Source: Chloroflexota bacterium
GTDB lineage: Bacteria > Chloroflexota > Dormibacteria > Dormibacterales > Dormibacteraceae
Direction of reading: 5' to 3'
Assembly (NCBI GenBank): GCA_005879675.1
Contig: VBJE01000185.1
Coordinates: 1-25,490 of the forward strand
Length of the DNA stretch: 25,490 bases
Shown piece after piece: positions 17,501 through 25,490 of this stretch (the stretch's first letter is position 1; each line of letters opens with the position of its first letter). The notes under the pieces were generated by a model. It was given only the letters and a program-made list of their open reading frames with translations, was not told the DNA's origin and did no database searches. The translations under genes and the position numbers were made by a program.

Positions 17501-17975
17501 GCCGCCCACTGGCAGCGCGTACGAAGCCGGCGTCGGGCTGCTTGCGCGGCGAGCCCACTCCCGCGCCGAGCTTCGCCGCAAGCTGGCCAGGCGAGGTTTC
17601 AGCGTCGAGGACGTCGACGCGACCATGGCTCGGCTCAGCCGGCTCGGCTACCTCGACGACGCGTCGTTTGCGGCGGGACACGTCAGGAGACGGTCGGCCA
17701 CGCTTGGCCCGCTGGCGCTCTCGGCCGAGCTCAGCGCCCGGGGCGTCGACCGGGCGGTCGCCGGTGCTGCCCTGGACGCCTTCGACCATTCCGCCCAGGT
17801 GGCCGCGGCCACCCGGCTGGCGGAGCGGCTCTCAGCTCGCAAAAGCACGGCAGGCTACCGAGAGTTGCTTGATTCGGTCGGCGCCAGGCTCCTCCGCCGG
17901 GGTTTCTCCCTGGGCGTCGCCCGGGAGGCATGCCTGGCGGTCTGGCAGGGCACGGCAACTACCCCCGAGGCCTAA
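17481..17975 (+). CDS. recX: Regulatory protein RecX
   Basis: RecX binds RecA filaments and limits their activity. The 164-residue protein is Arg/Ala-rich and all-helical, with the repeating three-helix units of the family: GLLARRAHSRAELRRKLARR, then VDATMARLSRLGYLDDASFA, then ALSAELSARGVDRAVAGAAL and a last unit LLRRGFSLGVAREACLAVW. GTG 17481 begins inside the end of recA (20-base overlap), so expression is probably coupled to recA and the same SOS promoter. The sequence is variable in this family, but position and helical repeats make the assignment secure. Confidence 0.9.
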   Translation: MPRRSSKPPTGSAYEAGVGLLARRAHSRAELRRKLARRGFSVEDVDATMARLSRLGYLDDASFAAGHVRRRSATLGPLALSAELSARGVDRAVAGAALDAFDHSAQVAAATRLAERLSARKSTAGYRELLDSVGARLLRRGFSLGVAREACLAVWQGTATTPEA

Positions 17976-18034
17976 GGCTCCTCTTCCACCCGTCTGCTGC
18001 GCGTCTCATCGGCTCAGGCAGCCGAATGCCTGCG

Positions 18035-18202
18035 TTAGGGGGCCCGTCCCTCGTAGTCGCGCATCTCGATGCGCTCCTCCTTGGGCCACCCCTGCCTTGG
18101 CCTCGGCCGCCTGATCGGCGCTGCGCGCCTGCCGCGATCCGCGCCCAGCCGGGTGGCCTCGGAGCCTAAAATCAGGTCACGCGGGCCAGTTTTGGCCGGC
18201 AA
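18035..18202 (-). CDS. Doubtful small ORF or gene remnant, unknown function
   Basis: A minus-strand frame is open for 70 codons (18247 down to TAA at 18035-18037) with no ATG before the last few codons; TTG at 18202 gives 55 residues. The end KEERIEMRDYEGRAP has natural-looking composition and GC-rich third positions, while the middle is Arg/Pro-rich. A neighbouring frame reads RQARSADQAAEAKAG over that middle part, so two compensating indels would give a more protein-like product. No homologue is recognised. It may be chance in GC-rich DNA or a damaged small gene. Confidence 0.25.
   Translation of the reverse strand: MPAKTGPRDLILGSEATRLGADRGRRAAPIRRPRPRQGWPKEERIEMRDYEGRAP
18167..18172 (+). 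promoter_or_regulatory. Possible -10 box (TAAAAT) for rny
   Basis: TAAAAT stands out in a GC-rich gap, 112 bases before the rny ATG. No convincing -35 hexamer is found 16-18 bp upstream. If used, it would give a leader of about 105 bases containing a GGCCA/TGGCC hairpin. Confidence 0.25.
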
Positions 18203-18284
18203 GTCATAGAGCCAACCCGAGGTGGGACCCGTCCGGTTCTGCCATGGTCACGCACTTTGACAATCGAATTACGAGGTGCTTGTC

Positions 18285-19823
18285 ATGCCTGTCTACGTCT
18301 ACGTATTGCTACTGGTGGTGGCAGCGGTGGCTGTGGCCGGCGGTTTTGGGGTGGCGTTCTTGCTGCTCCGGCGCCGGCAGAGCAACGGCGGTCATGTGCT
18401 CGAGCTGAAGGCCCAGCAGGCCGTGCTCGAGGCAGAGACCCAGGCCAAAGAAAAGCTGCTCGAAGCCAAAGAGGAAGCCGTCAAAGTCCGCACCGCCGCC
18501 GAACAGGAAGCCAGGGAGTACCGGGTCCAGTCGCAGCAGCTCGAAAAGCGTCTTCTCCAGAAAGAGGAGAACCTCGACCGCAAGGGCGAGGACCTCAACC
18601 GCCGCGAGCGGGATCTGGTCAACCAGCAGAAGGCGCTCGACGACATCAAGGCCAAGCTCGAAGAGAGCTACCGCCAACAGGAGAAAGAGCTGCAGCGCGT
18701 CGCCAACATGACGCGCCAGGAGGCCCAGGGGATCCTGATGGCCCAGGTGGAGCAGGACCTGCGCAACGAGGTAGCGCGCAAGGTCCGCGAAGCCGAGCTG
18801 TCAGCCCGCGACGAGAGCGAGCGTCGCGCTCGGGAGATCGTCACCGAGTCGATTCAGCGCATCGCCGCAGACCAGACTGCCGAGGTCTCGGTCTCAGTGC
18901 TCCCGCTGCCAACCGACGAGCTTAAGGGCCGCATCATCGGCAAGGAGGGACGCAACATCCGCGCTCTCCAGCAGGCCACGGGGATCGACCTCATCGTCGA
19001 CGACACGCCCGAGGCCGTGATCATCAGCGGGTTCGACCCTGTGCGCCGCGAGGTTGCGAGGGTCGCCCTCAACAAGCTCATCGTGGATGGACGCATCCAT
19101 CCGGCCCGGATCGAAGAGATCGTCGCCAAGTCCCGCCAGGAGGTCCTGCAGAGGGTCAAAGAGGAGGGGGAGGCGGCGGTCCTGGAGCTCGGCCTGCAGG
19201 GGTTGCACCCTGAGGTCGTCCGCCACCTGGGCATCCTGCGGTTTCGCACCAGCTACGGCCAGCAGGTGCTCAATCACTCCAAAGAGGTCGCCCATCTCGC
19301 CGCCATGATGGCGTCCGAGATCGGCGCCGACGTCCGCATCGCCAAGCTGTCAGGCCTCCTCCACGACATCGGCAAAGCCATCGACCACGAAGTCGAGGGC
19401 TCTCACGCCGTGATCGGGGCGGACCTGCTCCAGAGGCACTCGGTTCCAGCGCCGGTGGTGCACGCAGTGCGCGCGCATCACTACGACGAGGAGCCGCACA
19501 CCATCGAGGCGCTGCTCCTGATCGCCGCCGACGCCATCTCCGCTGCGCGTCCGGGGGCCAGACGCGAGTCGCTCGAGGCCTACGTCAAACGGCTCGAGAA
19601 GCTCGAGGAGATCGCCAACTCGTTCCAGGGCGTCCAGCAGTCGTACGCCATCCAGGCGGGCCGCGAGGTCCGGATCCTGGTCAAGCCGGAGCAGATCGAC
19701 GACACCGCTGCTCAGCTCATGGCGCGGGACATCGCCAAGCGCATTGAATCAGAGCTCAGCTTCCCCGGCCAGATCCGCGTCACCGTGGTGCGCGAGACGA
19801 GGGCGGTGGAGTACGCGAAGTAA
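18285..19823 (+). CDS. rny: Ribonuclease Y
   Basis: RNase Y is the membrane-bound endonuclease that starts mRNA decay in many Gram-positive bacteria. The 512-residue protein has an N-terminal membrane helix (about 5-28), a long charged coiled coil rich in Glu/Lys/Gln/Arg (about 35-190), a KH RNA-binding domain with GRIIGKEGRNIRALQQATGI (about 215-235), and an HD phosphohydrolase domain with the metal-binding His-Asp in LSGLLHDIGKAIDHE (about 355-370). ATG 18285 is preferred over the in-frame GTG 18276 because GAGG (18273-18276) is correctly spaced for it. Length and domain order are typical. The gene ends 7 bases before a strong terminator, so it is mostly monocistronic. Confidence 0.97.
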   Translation: MPVYVYVLLLVVAAVAVAGGFGVAFLLLRRRQSNGGHVLELKAQQAVLEAETQAKEKLLEAKEEAVKVRTAAEQEAREYRVQSQQLEKRLLQKEENLDRKGEDLNRRERDLVNQQKALDDIKAKLEESYRQQEKELQRVANMTRQEAQGILMAQVEQDLRNEVARKVREAELSARDESERRAREIVTESIQRIAADQTAEVSVSVLPLPTDELKGRIIGKEGRNIRALQQATGIDLIVDDTPEAVIISGFDPVRREVARVALNKLIVDGRIHPARIEEIVAKSRQEVLQRVKEEGEAAVLELGLQGLHPEVVRHLGILRFRTSYGQQVLNHSKEVAHLAAMMASEIGADVRIAKLSGLLHDIGKAIDHEVEGSHAVIGADLLQRHSVPAPVVHAVRAHHYDEEPHTIEALLLIAADAISAARPGARRESLEAYVKRLEKLEEIANSFQGVQQSYAIQAGREVRILVKPEQIDDTAAQLMARDIAKRIESELSFPGQIRVTVVRETRAVEYAK

Positions 19824-19830
19824 CCAGTCA

Positions 19831-19863
19831 GGGGAGCCCGGAAACGGGCTCCCCTTTTCTTTT
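19831..19863 (+). terminator. Strong Rho-independent terminator after rny
   Basis: GGGGAGCCCG (19831-19840) and CGGGCTCCCC (19845-19854) form a perfect 10-bp stem closed by a GAAA loop, followed by TTTTCTTTT (19855-19863). It lies 7 bases after the rny stop. It is the clearest intrinsic terminator in the window. Confidence 0.95.
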
Positions 19864-19879
19864 GCCCGAAAATCAAGCA

Positions 19880-20671
19880 ATGCCCGCGGAGCAGCTGAAG
19901 ATCCTGTTCGTAGCCGACGTTGTCGGCCACCCCGGCCGGGACGCCGTCAAGGCGATCTTGCCGGCGCTCAAAAAGGAGTTGCGCCCCGACCTCACGGTCC
20001 TCAACGGCGAGAACGCAGCCGGGGGCTTCGGCCTCACCGCCAAGATCGCGGCCGAGCTCAAGGGGTCGGGCGCCGACGTGATCACCAGCGGCAACCACGT
20101 CTTCGCCCAGAAAGAGTTCGTCGGCGAGCTGCCGAACCTGCAGAACGTCCTGCGGCCCGCCAACTACCCGGCGCCCGCCCCCGGCCAGGGCTGGTGCGTG
20201 GTCGAGGCCGGTGGGCACCAGGTGCTCGTCATGAACCTGATCGGCCGAATCTTCCTGGACTCGCTGGACGACCCGTTCCGGGCGGCTGACGCCATCCTCG
20301 CGGCGCATCCGAACGCGAAGGTGGTCTTCTGCGACATGCACGCCGAGGCGACCTCCGAGAAGACGGCGATGGGGTGGTACCTGGACGGCCGGGCGAGCGC
20401 CGTGGTCGGCACTCACACCCACATTCCGACGGCGGACGCCCGGATCCTGCCCGGCGGAACCGCCTACGTCACCGACGTCGGCATGGTGGGGCCCAGGGAC
20501 GGATGCATCGGGATGGACAAGGAGGTCGTCATCCAGCGCTTCCTGACCGGCGTCCCGAACCGGTTCGCGGTTGCGTCCGGAACCGTGACATTCAATTCGG
20601 TACTGGTTACCATTAACCCTTCCAGCGGCCGGGCTACGTCCATCCAGCGAATCGACCGTGAACATGTTTGA
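19880..20671 (+). CDS. ymdB: YmdB-type metallophosphoesterase (TIGR00282 family)
   Basis: YmdB of Bacillus is a calcineurin-like phosphodiesterase, reported to hydrolyse cyclic nucleotides and to affect RNase Y-dependent decisions on biofilm and motility. The 263-residue protein has the metal-binding set: ILFVADVVGHPGRDAV, LTVLNGENAAGGFGLT, VITSGNHVFAQKEF, FCDMHAEATSEKTAMGWY and VVGTHTHIPTADARILPGG. Most relatives have GNHxWDxKE; here the segment is GNHVFAQKE, so the Asp is replaced. ATG 19880 is chosen over TTG 19862 (inside the terminator tail); no clear Shine-Dalgarno is visible. It sits between rny and spoVS as in Bacillus, but behind a terminator, so it needs its own promoter or read-through. 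Confidence 0.93.
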   Translation: MPAEQLKILFVADVVGHPGRDAVKAILPALKKELRPDLTVLNGENAAGGFGLTAKIAAELKGSGADVITSGNHVFAQKEFVGELPNLQNVLRPANYPAPAPGQGWCVVEAGGHQVLVMNLIGRIFLDSLDDPFRAADAILAAHPNAKVVFCDMHAEATSEKTAMGWYLDGRASAVVGTHTHIPTADARILPGGTAYVTDVGMVGPRDGCIGMDKEVVIQRFLTGVPNRFAVASGTVTFNSVLVTINPSSGRATSIQRIDREHV

Positions 20672-20684
20672 AGGGGTTCCAGCA

Positions 20685-20966
20685 ATGACAACGGAGCGCA
20701 CTCCAGTAGAGGTGCTCAAGGTTTCGGCCACCTCTAAGCCGGTCGCCGTCGCGGGAGCGATCGCGGGCGTGATCCGAAGCAAAGGCCGAGTCGAGGTTCA
20801 GGCCATCGGCGCCGGCGCGATCAACCAGGCAGTCAAGGCGATCGCCATCTCGCGCGGTTACGTGGCGCCCGGCGGCCTCGACCTCGTTTGCATCCCAGCG
20901 TTCATCGACATCTCGATCGACGGCGAGGAGCGGACCGGCATACGCTTGCTCGTGGAGAGTCGATAA
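20685..20966 (+). CDS. spoVS: Stage V sporulation protein S (SpoVS)
   Basis: SpoVS is a small Alba-like protein required for spore coat and septation steps in Bacillus but present in many non-sporulating bacteria. The 93-residue protein starts at ATG 20685 with AGGGG upstream (about 20672-20676). Its core is near-canonical: EVLKVSATSKPVAVAGAIAG, VEVQAIGAGAINQAVKAIAI, LVCIPAFIDISIDGEERTGI. The Bacillus protein is 86 residues. The gene lies 13 bases after ymdB, and its TAA stop overlaps the presumed start of miaB. Sporulation cannot be concluded from its presence alone. Confidence 0.96.
   Translation: MTTERTPVEVLKVSATSKPVAVAGAIAGVIRSKGRVEVQAIGAGAINQAVKAIAISRGYVAPGGLDLVCIPAFIDISIDGEERTGIRLLVESR
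20954..20965 (+). promoter_or_regulatory. Shine-Dalgarno GGAG before the ATA start of miaB
   Basis: GGAG at 20954-20957 is 5 bases before ATA at 20963-20965, which overlaps the spoVS stop (ATAA). It lies at the exact position where the MiaB family starts, supporting initiation at ATA or a changed ATG. Confidence 0.5.
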
Positions 20967-22232
20967 CGGCGGTTCAAACCAGGTCGTTCCACATCTGGAC
21001 GATCGGATGCCAGATGAACTCGGCCGACTCCGAGAGTCTTGCGCGGCGACTCCTGGCAGCGGGCTACGTCGAGGACACCCTCGAGCGGGCTGACGTCGCC
21101 ATCCTGAACACCTGCGTGGTGCGCCAGGCGTCCGAGGACCGCGTTTACTCCAAGCTCCACGAGCTCAGGGAATGGAAAACGCCGGAGCGCACGATCGCGC
21201 TGACGGGGGAAGGAGGGCGACGGACTGCGCCATCGGTTCCCGCACCTCGATGCCGTGGTCCCGATCGGCGATTACGAACCCTTCGTCGCGGAGCTCGAGT
21301 CCCGCTATGACTATTCGCAAGGCGAGGCACTCCCACGCGCCGGCCGCACCGGGATCAGCCACTACGTGCGGGTCATCCAGGGGTGCGACCACAACTGCAC
21401 TTTCTGCATCGTCCCGCGAGTGCGGGGCCGGGAAACGCACGTGCCGCTCGATGCGGTCGTGGCCGAGTGTCGCGCCGCCGTGGCCGATGGCGCCCGGGAG
21501 GTGGTCCTGCTCGGCCAGAACGTCGACGACTACCACGACCCGGCGGGGCGTGGCGGCCTCGCTGCGCTGGTGCGGGAGGTGGAGAGGATTCCCGGCCTGA
21601 AGCGCCTGCGCTTCCTCACGTCGCACCCGCAGGACCTCGAGCCCGAGCTCCTGGAGGTGATGGCCGGCAGCGGGATCGTCTGTCGCGAGCTGCAGCTCCC
21701 CGTGCAGTCCGGCGATGACACGGTGCTGAAGCGCATGGCGCGCGGCTATCAGACTCGGCACTATCGGGCGATCGTCGACAACGCGCGCAAGCTCATGCCC
21801 GACATCGGGCTCGCGACCGACGTGATCGTCGGCTTCCCGGGCGAGTCGGAGGCGGCCTACATGAACACCCGCGCGCTCGTAGAAGAGATCGAGTTCGACG
21901 TCGTCCACATCGCCATGTACTCGCCTCGTCCGGGCACGTTCGCGGAAACGCGGATGGCCGACGACGTTCCGCACGATGAGAAGCTGCGCCGCCTCAACGA
22001 CATGCTGGCGCTGTCGCGGGAGATCGCGGCCCGCAAGAGCGCGCGCTGGGTCGGCCGCGACGTGGAGGTCCTTGTGGAAGGCCGCGACGAGCTGGACCGT
22101 CCGTTCGGCCGCATCCGCCAGGGAAAGCGGGCCAACGTCATGCGCCCGGGCAGCATCGCGCCCGGCGACGTCGTCAACATCCGCGTCCTGCAGGCCACCG
22201 CCGGCCAGCTCACAGGCATGCCCGCGGCGTGA
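20963..22232 (+). pseudogene. miaB: tRNA-2-methylthio-N6-dimethylallyladenosine synthase MiaB, frame broken near 21208
   Basis: MiaB is a radical-SAM methylthiotransferase that modifies A37 of tRNAs. The first frame gives SFHIWTIGCQMNSADSE and VAILNTCVVRQASEDR (two Cys of the N-terminal 4Fe-4S cluster) up to ERTIALTG. The match resumes in another frame at KEGDGLRHRFPHLDAVVPIG, continues with the radical-SAM motif GCDHNCTFCIVPRVRGRE and ends in a TRAM-type domain. Relatives have four residues of the type CxAQ between LTG and KEGD; here one base is left, so about 11 bases are missing, including the third cluster Cys. The start is ATA 20963: the first standard start, ATG 21014, would lose the first Cys. 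It overlaps spoVS (ATAA) and mutS (GTGA). Assembly error is plausible. Confidence 0.9.
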
Positions 22233-24602
22233 ATCCCCCAGCCACCCCGGTGATGCGGCAGTACCGGGAGGCGCGCGAGAAGCACCCCGACGGGATCCTG
22301 CTCTTCAGGCTCGGCGACTTCTACGAGATCTTCTTCGACGACGCGAAGGTCGCCGCGCCGATCATGGGAGTGCAGCTGACCTCGTGATCTGCGACCAGGT
22401 CGAGCCCGCGGCCAAGAACAAGATCGTCCGTCGCGACGTCACGCGCGTTCTCACGCCTGGGACCGTCGTCGAAGAGGCATACCTCGAGCCGTCGAGGCCC
22501 AACTACCTGGTCGCGGCGTGGACGAAGGGCCTGGAAGCCGGGCTCGCCGCGTGCGAGGTCTCGACGGGCGAGCTTCTACTGTGCCAGCTGCCGCGCGACC
22601 GCCTGCAGTCAGAGCTCGAGAGGCTGGCGCCGGCAGAGCTGCTGACAGCGCCCGAGGTCGAGGAGTATCGCTTCGACCCGGTCAGAGGGCAGCAGCGGTT
22701 GAAGGACGTGCTGGGCATCGCCTACGCGGCCTCGGTCGGCGCGGCCGGGGCTCCGCTGGCGGTTGGCGCCGCAGGCGTCGTCCTCGATTACCTCCGGCAG
22801 AACCAGACTCGGATCACCCCTGGGTCCATGACCGTGCGGACCTATTCGCCCGACGCGACCATGCCGCTCGACGCGGCCACGATCCGCAACCTCGAGCTGC
22901 CTGCGCTCGTGACCCTGATCGACCGCACGTGCACGCCGGTCGGGGCGCGACAGCTGCGCTCGTGGCTCAGCGCGCCGCTGCGCGAGGCGGAGTCGATCGA
23001 GCTGCGCCTGGCGGCTGTCGATGAGCTGGTCGGCGCGCCGGCGCTGCGCGATCGGCTGCAGGAGGTCCTGAAGCCCGTGGGCGACCTCGAGCGACTGGTG
23101 ACGCGCGCTGCCTCCGGACACTCGAGCGCGCGCGAGCTCGTGGCGCTGCGCCGATCGCTGGAGGCGATCCCTTCCGTCCACGAGGCACTGGGCGCGTACG
23201 AGGCGCTCGTGACCCGGCAGCTGGCGGGCCAGGTCACGGGTGCGCCCGAGGTGAGCGAGGTGCTCGCGCGCGCGCTCGTCGATGACCCGCCCACCAACGG
23301 CCGCGACGGCGTCATCCGGCCAGGGTTTGACGCCGACCTGGACGCCATCCTGGAGGCGTCGAAGGGCGCGCGCGATTGGATCGCGAAGCTCGAGAGCGGC
23401 GAGCGGCGACGATCCGGCATCCGCACCCTGAAGGTGGGCTTCAACAAGGTCTTCGGCTACTACATCGAGGTCAGCCACGCGAACACCGCGAAGCTCCCTG
23501 ACGACTACGTGCGCAAGCAGACGCTCACGGGCGGCGAGCGCTACATCACGCCCGAGCTGAAAGAGAAAGAGGCGATCGTGCTCAGCGCGCAGGAGCGAAT
23601 CGCGGCGCGCGAGCTCGAGATCCTCCACGACCTCGGCGAGACGGTCGCCGCGTCATCGCCGTCTCTTCGCGCCACCGGGCAGGCGATCGGGATGATCGAC
23701 GCGCTGCTGAGCCTCGCGCTGGCGGCGGCGGAGCACCGCTGGATCCGCCCGGTGGTCAACGCCGGCCTGGACCTGCGGATCCACGGCGGCCGGCATCCGC
23801 TCGTCGAGGAGGGCTTGCCCGCCGGCGTCTTCGTCGCCAACGACCTCGAACTGGACCCCGAGGACGCGCAGATCGTGATCCTCACCGGTCCGAACATGGC
23901 CGGCAAGTCGACGTACCTGCGGCAGGCGGCGATCATCGTCCTGCTCGGGCAATGCGGCAGCTTCGTTCCCGCGGAGACGGCGGTGATCGGAATCGCCGAC
24001 CGCATCTTCACTCGCGTCGGCGCGCACGACGACATCAGCGCCGGCATGTCGACCTTCATGGTCGAGATGACCGAGACCGCGTACATCCTCGGCCACGCGA
24101 CACGCGCGTCGCTCCTGATCCTCGACGAGGTGGGGAGGGGGACGTCGACCTACGACGGCCTGTCGATTGCGCAAGCAGTCGTCGAGTATCTGCATGAGGC
24201 GCCGCGGCTCGGCTGCCGAACACTCTTCGCAACGCACTACCACGAGCTCACCGCGCTGGCCGAGCGTCTGCCTCGGATCCGCAACCAGCGGGTCGAGGTC
24301 CTCGAGGAAGGAGACACGGTTCGCTTCCTCCATCGTGTTGTCCCGGGAGGAGCCGACCGCTCGTACGGAATCCACGTCGCCGCGGTGGCCGGACTTCCGC
24401 CGGCGGTGATCGCCAGGGCCCGCGACGTGCTCGGCGAGCTGGAGCGACAGAGGCCGCTCGAGCCGCCCGAGCTTCAGCTTGGACTCCCGATCGAGATGTC
24501 ACCTGACCCTCTGCGCAAGGAGCTGGAAGAGATCGATCCCGCGTCCCTGAGCCCCCTGGAAGCGCTGCAGAAGCTGTACCAGCTGCGGGCAAAGCTGACC
24601 TC

Positions 24603-24606
<4 letters not shown>
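22229..24606 (+). pseudogene. mutS: DNA mismatch repair protein MutS, frame broken by a ~100-nt loss at 22384
   Basis: MutS recognises mismatches. From GTG 22229 (GTGA overlap with miaB) the first frame encodes TPVMRQYREAREKHPDGILL and the mismatch-reading Phe-x-Glu segment LGDFYEIFFDD up to GVQLTS, then stops at 22385-22387. The next frame starts exactly there with VICDQVEPAAKNKIVRRDVT and runs to 24606: connector, lever and clamp domains, Walker A GPNMAGKST, MTETAYILGHAT and LLILDEVGRGTSTYDGL, and the C-terminal helix-turn-helix. Relatives have about 33 residues between LTS and VAICEQ (type RIPMCGVPYHxxxxY); about 100 bases are therefore missing from the mismatch-binding domain. Restored, the protein would be near 825 residues. 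Everything after the junction looks functional, which favours a recent deletion or an assembly fault. Confidence 0.92.

Positions 24607-25490
<884 letters not shown>

Larger units (their letters stand above)
17976..18284. other. 309-base gap between recX and rny
   Basis: This gap holds no convincing + strand gene. It contains a short minus-strand open frame (18035-18202), a possible -10 box TAAAAT (18167-18172), a small hairpin GGCCA/TGGCC around 18184-18197 and a direct repeat GGTCACGC near 18175 and 18246. GAGG at 18273-18276 is the ribosome-binding site for rny. It is the longest stretch without an assigned gene in the window. Confidence 0.6.

Noticed and set aside
16187..17626. Long minus-strand open frame opposite recA
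   Set aside because: It is antisense to clear RecA and RecX sequence and has no family features.
18257..18262. TTGACA upstream of rny as a -35 hexamer
   Set aside because: The position 17 bp downstream overlaps the start codon region (CTTGTC) and gives no -10 box; a start there would lie inside the gene.
20660..20670. GAACATGTTTG near the end of ymdB as a second LexA box
   Set aside because: The half-sites are separated by two bases rather than four, and it lies inside coding sequence.

Overview
This window reads as a chromosomal core-gene stretch from a high-GC bacterium (roughly two-thirds G+C by eye). All convincing genes but one lie on the + strand and most are packed end to end. The block order rpsO-pnp, dapB-asd-dapA, rnj, ftsK, pgsA-cinA, recA-recX, rny-ymdB-spoVS, miaB-mutS-mutL is the backbone typical of Firmicutes and related Terrabacteria. 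The high GC, the Gram-positive-type SOS box at recA, SpoVS together with RNase Y, and a lack of Shine-Dalgarno sequences at several genes make Chloroflexota or the Dormibacterota-like lineages my best guess. I cannot place it more exactly from sequence alone.

Layout. 1-2507: the end of a GlpB-like flavoprotein, an FAD-linked oxidase of the alkyl-DHAP synthase type, and a lipid kinase (possible lipid/glycerol-phosphate group). 2504-3938: a frame-broken gamma-glutamyltransferase. 3967-6603: rpsO, a structured leader, and a frame-broken pnp. 6600-9937: lysine/diaminopimelate genes dapB, asd and dapA, interrupted by an AT-richer membrane protein gene. 9954-12217: family 4 uracil-DNA glycosylase and ribonuclease J. 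12214-12946: two convergent zinc-ribbon genes. 12931-15210: ftsK. 15229-17975: a fused pgsA-pncC, an SOS-type promoter, recA and recX. 18285-20966: rny, a strong terminator, ymdB and spoVS. 20963-25490: miaB (broken), mutS (broken) and the start of mutL.

Together the genes cover RNA turnover (PNPase, RNase J, RNase Y, YmdB), DNA repair and recombination (UDG, RecA, RecX, MutS, MutL), chromosome segregation (FtsK), lysine/peptidoglycan precursors and phospholipid synthesis.

Three things stand out. (1) Five genes carry frame-disrupting losses, three of them inside highly conserved proteins (PNPase, MiaB, MutS); this is either a fault of this assembly or real decay. (2) At four gene joins the downstream protein has no ATG/GTG/TTG where its family begins, and an NTA codon overlaps the upstream stop exactly as ATGA joins do. 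(3) The pnp leader can form two mutually exclusive helices, one hiding and one freeing the Shine-Dalgarno sequence.
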